Origin: Jeongeupia chitinilytica | GTDB taxonomy: Bacteria; Pseudomonadota; Gammaproteobacteria; Burkholderiales; Chitinibacteraceae | Direction: 5' to 3' | Assembly (NCBI RefSeq): GCF_014652315.1 | Contig: NZ_BMYO01000009.1 | Span: forward strand, 149,559 to 213,558 | DNA length: 64,000 nucleotides | Part shown: positions 43,889 to 53,064 of the stretch, one piece after another | How positions within the stretch are numbered: position 1 is the first letter of the stretch | How the letters are laid out: every line of letters begins with the position of its first letter | Notes under the pieces: generated by a model | What the model was told of the DNA's origin: nothing | What the model saw: only the letters and a program-made list of their open reading frames with translations | The model's database searches: none | Program-made: the position numbers and the translations under genes

Positions 43889-45349
43889 ATGCTGCAACTG
43901 AACAACCCGGCGCTGCTGCGCCGGCAATGCCTGATCGCCGGCGTCTGGGCCGATGCCGACGACGGCAGCACGATGGACGTCACAAACCCCGCGACCGGGG
44001 AAGCGATCGCCGCCGTACCGCGCATGGGGGCGGCGGAGACCCGCCGGGCGATCGGCGCGGCGAAAACCGCGATGCAGGACTGGCAGCGCCGGACCGCCAA
44101 GGAACGTGCCGCGGTGCTGCGGCGCTGGTACGAACTGCTGCTCGCCAACCAGGACGACCTGGCCGCCATCCTCACCGCCGAACAGGGCAAGCCGCTGGCG
44201 GAAGCCCGCGGCGAGATCGCCTACGGCGCGAGCTATCTCGAATGGTTCGCCGAGGAAGCCAAACGCGTCTATGGCGACACCCTGCCCGGTCACGGCGCCG
44301 ACAAGCGCGTCATCGTGATCCGGCAGCCGGTCGGCGTGACCGCGGCGATCACGCCGTGGAACTTCCCGAACGCGATGATCGCCCGCAAGGTCGGCCCGGC
44401 GCTGGCCGCCGGTTGCGCGATGGTCCTCAAGCCCGCGTCGCAGACGCCGCTGTCGGCGCTGGCGCTCGCGGCGCTCGCCGTCGACGCCGGCGTGCCGCCC
44501 GGGCTGTTCAGCGTCGTGACCGGCTCGGCCGGTGACATCGGCGCCGAGCTGACCGGCAACCCGCTCGTCGCGAAGCTGTCGTTCACCGGCTCGACCGCGA
44601 CCGGCAAGACCCTGCTGGCGCAGTGCGCGGCCACCGTGAAGAAAACGTCGATGGAACTCGGCGGCAACGCGCCCTTCGTCGTGTTCGACGACGCCGATCT
44701 CGACGCGGCGGTCGACGGGGCCATCGCATCGAAATACCGCAACGCCGGACAGACCTGCGTCTGCGCCAACCGGCTTTACGTACAGGCCGGCGTCTACGAT
44801 GCCTTTGCCGACCGGCTCGCCGCTGCGGTCGCGAAGCTGAAGGTCGGCAACGGCACCGAGCCCGGCGTCACGCAGGGTCCGCTGATCGACGAAAATGCCG
44901 TGCGCAAGGTCGAGGAACACATCGCCGATGCGATCGCGCACGGTGGTGAAGTCGTGCTCGGCGGCCGGCGCCATGCACTCGGCCACGGTTTTTTCGAGCC
45001 GACCATCGTCAAGCACGCCAATGCGCGGATGAAGGTCGCGCGCGAGGAAACCTTCGGTCCGCTGGCGCCGCTGTTCCGCTTCGAGACCGAGGACGAACTG
45101 ATCGCACTGGCCAACGACACCGAATTCGGCCTTGCCAGCTACTTCTACAGCCGCGACATCGGCCGGATCTGGCGCGTCGCCGAAGCGCTCGAATACGGCA
45201 TGGTCGGCATCAACACCGGGCTGATTTCGAGCGAAATGGCGCCGTTCGGCGGCATCAAGCAATCCGGAATGGGCCGGGAAGGCTCAAGGTACGGCATCGA
45301 CGATTATCTCGAACTCAAGTATCTGTGCATCGGCGGAATCGACCGCTAG
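43889..45349 (+). CDS. gabD: Succinate-semialdehyde dehydrogenase (NADP+)
   Basis: A 486-residue aldehyde dehydrogenase that makes succinate from succinate semialdehyde. ITPWNFPNAMIARKVGPALA, FTGSTATGK, MELGGNAPFVVFDDAD with the catalytic Glu and NAGQTCVCANRLYVQ with the catalytic Cys (the double-Cys TCVCANR pattern) are hallmarks of GabD. It follows the transaminase by 39 bases and completes the path to the TCA cycle. Confidence 0.94.
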   Translation: MLQLNNPALLRRQCLIAGVWADADDGSTMDVTNPATGEAIAAVPRMGAAETRRAIGAAKTAMQDWQRRTAKERAAVLRRWYELLLANQDDLAAILTAEQGKPLAEARGEIAYGASYLEWFAEEAKRVYGDTLPGHGADKRVIVIRQPVGVTAAITPWNFPNAMIARKVGPALAAGCAMVLKPASQTPLSALALAALAVDAGVPPGLFSVVTGSAGDIGAELTGNPLVAKLSFTGSTATGKTLLAQCAATVKKTSMELGGNAPFVVFDDADLDAAVDGAIASKYRNAGQTCVCANRLYVQAGVYDAFADRLAAAVAKLKVGNGTEPGVTQGPLIDENAVRKVEEHIADAIAHGGEVVLGGRRHALGHGFFEPTIVKHANARMKVAREETFGPLAPLFRFETEDELIALANDTEFGLASYFYSRDIGRIWRVAEALEYGMVGINTGLISSEMAPFGGIKQSGMGREGSRYGIDDYLELKYLCIGGIDR

Positions 45350-45360
45350 ACAGGAACGCC

Positions 45361-46650
45361 ATGTCGAAACCGACGTCTGCCGACCACGCACCGTCGTACT
45401 ACGCCGCCAGCGCCAGTCCGCAACCGCAGCGGCCCGCGCTCGACGCGGCACTCGACGTCGACGTCTGCATCATCGGCGCCGGCTACACCGGGCTCTCCGC
45501 CGGGCTGCACCTGGCCGAAGCCGGCTTCAGCGTGGCGATCGTCGAGGCCGCACGTGTCGGCTGGGGGGCGTCGGGGCGCAATGGCGGCCAGATCGTCAAT
45601 TCGTATTCGCGCGACCTCGACGTGATCGAGGCCCGCTACGGCACAGACACCGCACGCGCCCTTGGCGACATGGCGTTCGAGGGCGGCCGGATCATCCGCG
45701 AACGCATCGCCCGCTACGGCATTGCCTGCGACCTGAAGGACGGCGGCGTCTTCGCCGCGATCACGCCGGGGCAGTTTGCCCACCTGCGGAAACAGCAAGC
45801 CCTGTGGCAGCGCTACGGCCACACGCAGCTGCGTCTGCTCGACCACAACGACACACGCGACGTGGTTGCCAGCGAACGCTACTGCGGCGGGCTGCTCGAC
45901 CTCAGCGGCGGACACCTCCACCCGCTGAATCTGGCACTGGGCGAGGCAGCCGCCTTCGAATCGCTTGGCGGACGCATTTTTGAGCACTCACCGGCCATCC
46001 GGATCGAACGCAACGTCCGGCCGGTCGTGCATACGCCGCACGGTACCGTGACGGCCAGCTTCGTCATCGTCGCCGGCAACGCCTACCTGGGCGGTTTGGT
46101 CCCGGAGCTGGCGGCAAAATCGATGCCTTGCGGTACGCAGATCGTCGCAACCGAACCGCTCGGCGCACTCGCCGATGCGCTGCTGCCCCAGGATTACTGC
46201 ATCGAGAACTGCAACTACCTGCTCGACTACTTCCGTCTCAGCGCCGACCGGCGCTTGCTGTTCGGCGGCGGCGTGGTCTATGGCGCGCGCGATCCGGCCC
46301 ATATCGAAGCCATCATCATGCCCAAGCTGTTGAGAGTCTTCCCGCAGCTGGCCAATGCCCGCATCGACTTCGCATGGACCGGCAATTTCCTGCTCACGCT
46401 GTCGCGGATGCCACAGATGGGCCGGATCGATCACCATGTCTATTACTCGCAAGGGTGCAGTGGCCACGGCATCACCTTCACGCATCTCGCCGGACGGCTG
46501 CTGGCCGAAGTACTGCAAGGCCAGGCCGCACGCTTTGATGCGTTCGCCCGGCTGCCGCATCTGCCTTTCCCGGGAGGGCAACTGCTGCGGGTACCGTTCA
46601 CCGCCCTTGGGGCGTGGTACTACGACCTGCGCGACCGTCTGGGCGTGTAG
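45361..46650 (+). CDS. puuB: Gamma-glutamylputrescine oxidase
   Basis: A 429-residue FAD oxidase of the DAO family. The dinucleotide fold is VDVCIIGAGYTGLSAGLHLAEA at about 34-55, followed by WGASGRNGGQIVNSYS and, at the C-terminus, YYSQGCSGHGITFTHLAG. It oxidises gamma-glutamylputrescine to the aldehyde used by PuuC, with H2O2 as by-product. It is last in the plus-strand arm of the cluster. No putrescine permease gene (puuP) is in this window. Confidence 0.92.
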   Translation: MSKPTSADHAPSYYAASASPQPQRPALDAALDVDVCIIGAGYTGLSAGLHLAEAGFSVAIVEAARVGWGASGRNGGQIVNSYSRDLDVIEARYGTDTARALGDMAFEGGRIIRERIARYGIACDLKDGGVFAAITPGQFAHLRKQQALWQRYGHTQLRLLDHNDTRDVVASERYCGGLLDLSGGHLHPLNLALGEAAAFESLGGRIFEHSPAIRIERNVRPVVHTPHGTVTASFVIVAGNAYLGGLVPELAAKSMPCGTQIVATEPLGALADALLPQDYCIENCNYLLDYFRLSADRRLLFGGGVVYGARDPAHIEAIIMPKLLRVFPQLANARIDFAWTGNFLLTLSRMPQMGRIDHHVYYSQGCSGHGITFTHLAGRLLAEVLQGQAARFDAFARLPHLPFPGGQLLRVPFTALGAWYYDLRDRLGV

Positions 46651-46675
46651 CTGACGCGTCGCAGCCCCGAACGCA

Positions 46676-46700
46676 AAACACCCCCATTCCGGGGGTGTTG
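46676..46700. terminator. Terminator between puuB and the DUF2189 gene
   Basis: AACACCCCC-ATTCC-GGGGGTGTT forms a 9-base-pair stem in the 103-base convergent gap. The minus strand has TTTTG after the stem, so it is stronger for the DUF2189 gene than for puuB. Confidence 0.65.
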
Positions 46701-46753
46701 TCACGATTGGATTTGCGCAAGCGGCTGGTGCCAACGCCCGAAAAATCCGCCGA

Positions 46754-47521
46754 CTATTCGACCAGATCCTTGTAGGCGATCCATGTGGCATGCCCGAGCA
46801 GGGGGAACAGCACGACGAAGCCGACCAGATAGGTCGCAAACCCGACCGCCGTGAGCAGCACGATCAGTGCAGCCCAGACGATCATCGCCGGCAGGTTCTC
46901 GGCGACGACACGCAGGCTGGTCATCATCGCCGTCACCGTGTCGACCTCTCGGTCGGCCAACATCGGGATCGACACCGCCGTCAGCGCAAACACGAGACAG
47001 GCCAGCAGGAAGCCGCCGATCACCCAGGCGATCGTGAAGCCGGCGTATTCGCCGAGTAGCGAACCGAAGAAGTTGTGCAGGGTGATCGCCTCGCCACCGT
47101 AAAACAGCGCGAACAGGATCGCCGACAGCCGCTCCCATGCGATCGCGATCATGAACAGCACGACGCCGAAGTAGGCCAGCTGGCTGGCGTTCTTCATCAG
47201 GTCGCGGATCGACTGTACGAACGATGTCGTCCTGCCGTCTTCACGCTCGCTGGTCAGCTCGTAGATCCCGGCGGCACCGAGTGGAGCGAGCAATAGGAAA
47301 CCGGTGATCGACGTGGTGAACAGATGGGCGTACTGCGACGCCAGCGACAACACCAGCCAGCCGAACAGCGTGATCAGCAGGCCGTGCGCAAGGCTGGGCA
47401 AGGGATGGGCAGCCAGATCCTGCCAGCCGCGCGCGATCCACGAAAACGCACGGAAGGCCTCGACCTTGCGCGTGCGCGGCAGCGAAAAATGGTCGTCCAG
47501 ACCGTTCAGATGCATGTCCAT
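46754..47521 (-). CDS. DUF2189 polytopic membrane protein
   Basis: A 255-residue protein with about six transmembrane helices, beginning with a soluble stretch containing FSWIARGWQDLAAHPLPSLAHGLLI, which is typical of DUF2189. AAGGAGG precedes the start with good spacing. Proteins of this family are often encoded beside terminal oxidase genes in betaproteobacteria, as here (divergent from coxB), but the function is unknown. Confidence 0.82.
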   Translation of the reverse strand: MDMHLNGLDDHFSLPRTRKVEAFRAFSWIARGWQDLAAHPLPSLAHGLLITLFGWLVLSLASQYAHLFTTSITGFLLLAPLGAAGIYELTSEREDGRTTSFVQSIRDLMKNASQLAYFGVVLFMIAIAWERLSAILFALFYGGEAITLHNFFGSLLGEYAGFTIAWVIGGFLLACLVFALTAVSIPMLADREVDTVTAMMTSLRVVAENLPAMIVWAALIVLLTAVGFATYLVGFVVLFPLLGHATWIAYKDLVE

Positions 47522-47745
47522 TTGGTCCTCCTTGCTGCTTGATGCAGTTCTCCACGGGTACTTCTCGATGTAGTCAGGAGCCAGCGACTACGATAGCCGG
47601 ACCGATGAATGGTCGGTCCGGACCCGATATGCGCGCGCAGTCTTGCTTGTCTCTGCGGTTTTCTTTGCTACGTTGAAAAGCAAACATCGATACACCGGCA
47701 AGCCTGACGGCGTGCAAACGGTGTGGACCCGCCACGGAGATACAC

Positions 47746-48846
47746 ATGCGTGCAATGCGCACCCTTGCCGCGCTGGCCTGTTCGCTGGTCCTGCGCGGCG
47801 TAGAGGCATCGGACAGCCGTATCAGCTTCCAGACCCCGCAAACCCTGATCGCCCAGGACATCGTCGACCTGCATACCTGGATCATGGTGATCATCATCGT
47901 GATCTTCGTCGCGGTCTTCGGCGTGATGTTCTACGCGGTATTCCGCCACCGGAAATCGCTCGGTCACAAGGCACGCCCCTTTCACGAGAACACCACCGTC
48001 GAAGTGCTGTGGACGGTGATCCCGGCACTGATCCTCGCGGTCATGGCCTGGCCGGCGGCCAAGGTCGTGCTGGCGCAGAAGGACAGCCGTGGCGCAACGA
48101 TCACGATCAAGGCCACCGGCTACCAGTGGTTCTGGGGCTACGACTACGTCGACTACGGCTTCGGCTACAAGAGCAAGCTCGCCACACCGCGCAAGCAGAT
48201 CGACAACACCCAGGACAAGGATCCGCACTATCTGCTCGAAGTCGACGAGCCGCTGGTAGTGCCGGTCGGCCAGAAGGTGCGCATCCTGACCACCAGCAAC
48301 GACGTCATCCACTCGTGGGCGATGCCGGCCTTCGGCGTCAAGCAGGACGCCATCCCCGGCTTCATCCGCGACACCTGGTTCAAGGCCGAACGCGAAGGCA
48401 CGTTCCGCGGCCAGTGTTCGGAACTCTGCGGCCAGGACCACGGCTTCATGCCCATCGTCGTCAAGGTCGTCAGCGCCGCCCAGTTCCAGGACTACGTATC
48501 GCACAAACAGGCCCAGGCCAAAGCCAACGCCGACGATCCGAACAAGATCTGGGCGATGGCCGACCTCGTTGCCCGCGGCCAGAAGGTCTACGAGGCCAAC
48601 TGCCAGGCCTGCCACCAGGCCAGCGGCATGGGCAGCGGTCCGTTCCCGGCACTGGTGAACTCGAAGATCGCCACCGGTCCGGTACAGGGCCACCTGCACA
48701 TCGTGCTGCACGGCAAGAACGCGATGCCGGCGTGGCAGGGGCTGTCGGATACCGAGATCGCGGCAGTGATCACCTATGAACGCAATCACTTCAACCACGT
48801 AGGCGATCTGCTGCAGCCCAAGGACGTGAAGCTCGCCCGGAAGTAG
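47746..48846 (+). CDS. coxB: Cytochrome c oxidase subunit II with fused cytochrome c domain
   Basis: A 366-residue subunit. A signal sequence (1-21) is followed by two transmembrane helices (about 42-66 and 84-106), then the CuA domain (about 118-262) with ligands in HSWAMPAFGVKQD and GQCSELCGQDHGFM. A C-terminal cytochrome c domain carries CQACH heme attachment near 283-287 and a Met ligand in NAMPAWQGL. Fusion of a c-type domain is the caa3-like variant and lets the enzyme accept electrons from periplasmic cytochrome c. Confidence 0.96.
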   Translation: MRAMRTLAALACSLVLRGVEASDSRISFQTPQTLIAQDIVDLHTWIMVIIIVIFVAVFGVMFYAVFRHRKSLGHKARPFHENTTVEVLWTVIPALILAVMAWPAAKVVLAQKDSRGATITIKATGYQWFWGYDYVDYGFGYKSKLATPRKQIDNTQDKDPHYLLEVDEPLVVPVGQKVRILTTSNDVIHSWAMPAFGVKQDAIPGFIRDTWFKAEREGTFRGQCSELCGQDHGFMPIVVKVVSAAQFQDYVSHKQAQAKANADDPNKIWAMADLVARGQKVYEANCQACHQASGMGSGPFPALVNSKIATGPVQGHLHIVLHGKNAMPAWQGLSDTEIAAVITYERNHFNHVGDLLQPKDVKLARK

Positions 48847-48874
48847 GCGCACCGTGACCCAGATGGAGAGAGTA

Positions 48875-50518
48875 ATGACCGCCTCGACCGAAACGCTGCA
48901 CCTGCAGCACGCCGACCATCAGGCGCACTCGGGTGCCCACGGCTGGCGTCGCTGGCTGTATGCGACCAACCACAAGGACATCGGCACGCTTTACCTGTGG
49001 TTCTCGTTCACGATGTTCCTGCTGGGCGGCACCATGGCGCTCGGCATCCGCGCCGAGCTGTTCCAGCCGGGACTGCAGTTCTGGCACCCGGAGTTCTTCA
49101 ACCAGCTGACCACGCTGCACGGCATCATCATGGTGTTCGGCGCGATCATGCCGGCGTTCACCGGTCTGGCGAACTGGATGCTGCCGCTGATGCTCGGCGC
49201 CCCGGACATGGCGTTCGCACGGATGAACAACTGGAGCTTCTGGCTGTTGCCACCGGCCGCCGCGCTGCTGGTGATTTCGCTGTTCGTCCCCGGCGGCGCC
49301 CCCGCCGGCGGCTGGACCCTGTATCCGCCGCTGTCGATCCAGGCCGGCATGGGTATGGATCTGGCGATCTTCGCCATCCACCTGCTCGGACTGTCGTCGA
49401 TCATGGGCTCGATCAACATCGTCACCACGGTGCTGAACATGCGTGCACCGGGCATGACGCTGCTGAAGATGCCGATGTTCGCCTGGACCTCGCTGGTCAC
49501 CGCCTATCTGCTGATCGCCGTGGCACCGGTGCTCGCCGGCGCCGTCACGATGCTGCTGACCGACCGCCACTTCGGCACCCACTTCTTCAAGGCCGCCGGC
49601 GGTGGCGACCCTGTCCTGTTCCAGCACATCTTCTGGTTCTTCGGCCACCCCGAGGTCTACATCATGGCGCTGCCGGCATTCGGCATCGTCAGCCAGATCC
49701 TGCCGACCTTCGCGCGCAAGCCGCTGTTCGGCTACGTGTCGATGGTCTATGCGGTGTGCTCGATCGCCATCCTGTCATTCATGGTCTGGGCCCACCACAT
49801 GTTCGCCGTCGGCCTGCCGGCCACCGCGCAACTGTTCTTCATGTTCATGACCATGCTGATTGCGGTGCCGACCGGAGTAAAGGTGTTCAACTGGATCGCG
49901 ACGATGTGGCAAGGCGAAATGACGTTCGAAACGCCGATGCTGTTCGCGATCGGCTTCGTCTGCCTGTTCACCGTCGGCGGTTTTTCCGGCCTCGTGCTGT
50001 CGATCGCGCCGATCGACATCCAGATGACCGACACCTACTACGTCGTCGCCCATTTCCACTATGTACTGGTCGCCGGCGCGCTGTTCAGCCTGTTCGGCGC
50101 CACCTACTACTGGCTGCCGAAATGGACCGGCCACATGTACAACGAAAAGCTCGGCAAGCTGCATTTCTGGTGGTCGATGATCTGGTTCAACGTCACCTTC
50201 TTTCCGATGCACTTCCTCGGCTTGGCCGGCATGCCGCGGCGCATTCCCGACTATCCGCTGCAGTTCACCGATTTCAACAGCGTCGCCAGTGTCGGGGCGT
50301 TCTGTTTCGGCCTCGGCCAGCTGCTCTTCCTCTACAACGTCATCAATACCATCCGCGGCGGCGCAGGTCGTGCGCCGGCACGGCCATGGGAGGGCGCCCA
50401 TACGCTCGAATGGGAAGTCGCTTCGCCGGCACCGCATCACACCTGGGAAACGCCGCCCGACGAAGCACTGGTGAAGAAAGGCCTGCGGGCGCAACTGCTG
50501 GATCAGGATCATGAGTAA
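48875..50518 (+). CDS. coxA: Cytochrome c oxidase subunit I
   Basis: A 547-residue, 12-helix heme-copper oxidase subunit. HGIIMVFGAIMP has the low-spin heme His, FWFFGHPEVYI and VWAHHMF have the CuB ligands and the cross-linked His-Tyr pair, and VVAHFHYVLVAGA holds the high-spin heme His. The GHPEVY-plus-K/D-channel pattern indicates an aa3-type A-family enzyme. ATG at 48875 has GGAGAG upstream; two earlier in-frame starts exist. Confidence 0.97.
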   Translation: MTASTETLHLQHADHQAHSGAHGWRRWLYATNHKDIGTLYLWFSFTMFLLGGTMALGIRAELFQPGLQFWHPEFFNQLTTLHGIIMVFGAIMPAFTGLANWMLPLMLGAPDMAFARMNNWSFWLLPPAAALLVISLFVPGGAPAGGWTLYPPLSIQAGMGMDLAIFAIHLLGLSSIMGSINIVTTVLNMRAPGMTLLKMPMFAWTSLVTAYLLIAVAPVLAGAVTMLLTDRHFGTHFFKAAGGGDPVLFQHIFWFFGHPEVYIMALPAFGIVSQILPTFARKPLFGYVSMVYAVCSIAILSFMVWAHHMFAVGLPATAQLFFMFMTMLIAVPTGVKVFNWIATMWQGEMTFETPMLFAIGFVCLFTVGGFSGLVLSIAPIDIQMTDTYYVVAHFHYVLVAGALFSLFGATYYWLPKWTGHMYNEKLGKLHFWWSMIWFNVTFFPMHFLGLAGMPRRIPDYPLQFTDFNSVASVGAFCFGLGQLLFLYNVINTIRGGAGRAPARPWEGAHTLEWEVASPAPHHTWETPPDEALVKKGLRAQLLDQDHE

Positions 50519-50612
50519 GAACGTCCGTACCGCGCTTTGGCTTGCCGCGCTGGCGCTGGCCTTCTTCGTGGCCGTGATCGTCCGGCAGCTCATGTACGGG
50601 TTGCCGGGATGA
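50511..50612 (+). CDS. Cytochrome oxidase small assembly protein
   Basis: A 33-residue peptide (starting MSKNVRTALWLAALALAFFV) with one transmembrane helix. It overlaps the coxA stop and the ctaG start (ATGA). A similarly placed small membrane peptide is annotated between the subunit I and CtaG genes in other betaproteobacteria, which supports a role in oxidase assembly. Confidence 0.75.
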   Translation: MSKNVRTALWLAALALAFFVAVIVRQLMYGLPG

Positions 50613-51112
50613 ACGCCGTCGCGCACGGCGCCAACCGTCGCACGGCGATCCGCCTCGGACTCGTCGCGCTGGCCATGTTCAGCTTCGGCTACGTGCTGGC
50701 GCCGTTCTACGACGTGCTGTGCCGGGCCATCGGTCTCGACCGGGCCCGCCCCGAATTCGCCACCGCGATTCCGACCGCATTGCGGCTCGAATTCGACACC
50801 AATGTCGCCGACGGACTGCCGGTCACGATCGACACGCTCGACCGCGTCGTCGCGGCCAAGGCAGGCAGCCTCGTCAAGGCCCGTTTCCGCATTGCGAACA
50901 CTGGCGACCAGCCACTGACGATTCGCGCGATTCCGAGCTTCGCACCGGTGCGTGCCGCCGGCCTGCTGCAAAAGCTCGAGTGCTTCTGTTTCGATGCGCT
51001 CAAGCTGGCACCGCACGAAACACGCGACGTCACCGTCGTGCTGCTGGTCGCGGAAACGCTGCCCGAAGAACTCGGTGCAGCCACGCTTTCCTATACGTTG
51101 CAGCCGGCATGA
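50609..51112 (+). CDS. ctaG: Cytochrome c oxidase copper assembly protein CtaG/Cox11
   Basis: A 167-residue, membrane-anchored copper chaperone that delivers CuB to subunit I. One helix at about 15-33 is followed by YDVLCRAIGLDRA and the copper-binding KLECFCFD motif (Cys-x-Cys). It is shorter than usual at the N-terminus but complete in the periplasmic domain. Start and stop overlap both neighbours. Confidence 0.94.
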   Translation: MNAVAHGANRRTAIRLGLVALAMFSFGYVLAPFYDVLCRAIGLDRARPEFATAIPTALRLEFDTNVADGLPVTIDTLDRVVAAKAGSLVKARFRIANTGDQPLTIRAIPSFAPVRAAGLLQKLECFCFDALKLAPHETRDVTVVLLVAETLPEELGAATLSYTLQPA

Positions 51113-51294
51113 AAGCGGCGATCAAGGCGGTTCTGGCCGGCTTTTTCGGTGTCCGGGGTCGCAAGGGCGCCGAGTCGGCCAAGCTCAAACCGGGCACCGT
51201 GATTGCAACGGCCCTGATCGTCGCGCTGGTGATGATCCTGTTGATTCTGCTGCTGGTCCGCGTACTGGTGGCAAGCCAAGGAGGTGGAGGATGA
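51109..51294 (+). CDS. DUF2970 small membrane protein
   Basis: A 61-residue protein with a positively charged N-terminal part (AIKAVLAGFFGVRGRKG) and one C-terminal helix (IATALIVALVMILLILLLV). The order ctaG-DUF2970-coxC is common in betaproteobacteria. It overlaps both genes by four bases. The function is unknown. Confidence 0.8.
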   Translation: MKAAIKAVLAGFFGVRGRKGAESAKLKPGTVIATALIVALVMILLILLLVRVLVASQGGGG

Positions 51295-52160
51295 ACGTCG
51301 AAAACGGGGTGCACGACGCGCACTATTTCGTGCCGGCGCCATCGCGCTGGCCCATCGTCGGCTCGCTGGCACTGTTCCTGATGGCATTGGGCGCAGCGTT
51401 CTGGATGAACAAGGTACCCGGTGGCAACTGGGCGCTGCTGGCCGGTGTGATCGTGCTCGCATGGATGCTGTTCGGCTGGTTCGGCGACGTCATCCGCGAA
51501 TCGCAAGCGCACTCCTACGGACTGCAGGTCGACCACTCGTTCCGCTGGGGAATGAGCTGGTTCATCTTTTCCGAAGTGATGTTTTTTGCCGCCTTTTTCG
51601 GCGCGCTGTTTTACACCCGGGTGATCTCGGTGCCCGAACTCGGTTTCTTTTCGGGTACGCACGAGCTGCTGTGGCCCGGTTTTTCCGCAGACTGGCCCGC
51701 CGCGACGGCCCCGAAACTCGACGCGCCTTACCGGGCCATGGAGGCCGTCGGCATTCCGGCGACCAACACCGCGATTCTGCTCAGCTCCGGCATCACGCTG
51801 ACTTGGGCGCACTGGGGCATGGTGGAAAACCGCCGGACCCAGTTGAAGCTCGGTCTGGCGTTCACCGTGCTGCTCGGAGCGATCTTCCTGTGCCTCCAGG
51901 CCTACGAATACCACCACGCTTGGGAAACGATGGGGCTGACGCTTGCCTCGGGCGCCTATGGTGCGACGTTCTACATGCTGACCGGCTTCCACGGCATGCA
52001 CGTGCTGGTCGGCACGATCATGCTGGCAACGATGCTGGTCCGCGTCCTGCGCGGCCACTTCAATGCCGAGCACCACTTCGGTTTCGAAGCTGCCGCCTGG
52101 TACTGGCACTTCGTCGACGTGGTCTGGCTGCTGCTGTTCGTCTTCGTCTACTGGCTCTAG
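51291..52160 (+). CDS. coxC: Cytochrome c oxidase subunit III
   Basis: A 289-residue, seven-helix subunit. FRWGMSWFIFSEVMFFAAFF, LQAYEYHHAW, LTGFHGMHVLVG and EAAAWYWHFVDVVWLLLFV are standard subunit III sequences, with the lipid- and proton-uptake-related acidic residues present. It is 17 bases and a strand change from the DUF2909 gene. Confidence 0.96.
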   Translation: MNVENGVHDAHYFVPAPSRWPIVGSLALFLMALGAAFWMNKVPGGNWALLAGVIVLAWMLFGWFGDVIRESQAHSYGLQVDHSFRWGMSWFIFSEVMFFAAFFGALFYTRVISVPELGFFSGTHELLWPGFSADWPAATAPKLDAPYRAMEAVGIPATNTAILLSSGITLTWAHWGMVENRRTQLKLGLAFTVLLGAIFLCLQAYEYHHAWETMGLTLASGAYGATFYMLTGFHGMHVLVGTIMLATMLVRVLRGHFNAEHHFGFEAAAWYWHFVDVVWLLLFVFVYWL

Positions 52161-52181
52161 GACCGGTGGCCCCCCTTCGGA

Positions 52182-52379
52182 TCACGCGCCATGGGGCCGC
52201 CACCAGCCGAAGTGGTAGCCGATCAACAGCAGCACGAACAGTCCGACCGACAGGGCCACGCGCCAGGTCAGAGAACGCACCAGCTTCGGCGATCCGGCCG
52301 GACCGCGGACCAGCTGCAGCATGGCACGACCCAGCACCAGCAGGATGACGAGCAACAGCACGATGGCAACGACCTTCAT
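52182..52379 (-). CDS. DUF2909 twin-helix membrane protein
   Basis: A 65-residue protein with two transmembrane helices (about 4-22 and 38-56), starting MKVVAIVLLLVILLVLGRAM. It fits DUF2909, which is often inserted next to coxC on the opposite strand. Its start codon overlaps the proposed start of the SURF1 gene on the other strand. Confidence 0.75.
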   Translation of the reverse strand: MKVVAIVLLLVILLVLGRAMLQLVRGPAGSPKLVRSLTWRVALSVGLFVLLLIGYHFGWWRPHGA

Positions 52380-53064
52380 GAACTCTCCGGCGCACGCAAC
52401 GCAATCCACTGACGTTAGCACACGACGTCACAGTGCGGCGCTGCTCGTCCTTGGCGCACTGGTCCTGCTGACTCTGGCGCTGGGCATCTGGCAGTGCCGG
52501 CGCGGACTGGCCAAGCAGCAACTGGCCAGCGCCGTCGCCGAAGCACGTCAGCAACCGATCGGAACCTGGCCAGCGGCGGCGGTCCCCTCACCCGGAACGC
52601 GGACCCTGTTGGCCGGTCATTGGCTGCCGGCCCTGACCTTCACGGTGACGCCGCGCCCGCGGAACGGACAGGCCGGCGCCGAAGTGGTCACACCGTTCCG
52701 GCTCGCCGATGGCCGGACCCTGCTCGTCAATCGCGGCTGGCAGGCCGAGGGCCGGGCGCTTCCGGTCCGGCTGCCGGCAGCACCGGTGGTCGAGGTCGCC
52801 GACTGGCCGCGTTTCATCACGCTCGGCCCGACACCGCCCGAGGGGAACCGCTTCCAGCATGTCGACGCAGAGGCCTACGCGCACTGGGCTGGGAGTGACA
52901 GGCCGGTCGGTTACGCCTATGCGGTCGCATCAGACGGGCTGGTGGTCGACATTCCGCAGCCTTATCTCAATGCCGAACGGCATTTCGCCTACATGGCCAG
53001 CTGGTGGGGCATGACGCTGGCCGGGGCCGCACTGTGGTGGCGCTTTCGAAAGGGGATCCGATGA
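52378..53064 (+). CDS. SURF1-family cytochrome oxidase assembly protein
   Basis: A 228-residue protein with helices at both ends (about 21-38 and 205-222) and the SURF1 core between: LALGIWQCRRGLAKQQL, LLVNRGWQAEGRALPV, EGNRFQHVDAEAYA, PQPYLNAERHFAYMASWWGM. It assists heme A insertion into subunit I. The ATG at 52378 is the only in-frame ATG upstream of the first helix. It overlaps the opposite-strand DUF2909 start, so the true start is not certain. The stop overlaps the next gene. Confidence 0.85.
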   Translation: MNSPAHATQSTDVSTRRHSAALLVLGALVLLTLALGIWQCRRGLAKQQLASAVAEARQQPIGTWPAAAVPSPGTRTLLAGHWLPALTFTVTPRPRNGQAGAEVVTPFRLADGRTLLVNRGWQAEGRALPVRLPAAPVVEVADWPRFITLGPTPPEGNRFQHVDAEAYAHWAGSDRPVGYAYAVASDGLVVDIPQPYLNAERHFAYMASWWGMTLAGAALWWRFRKGIR

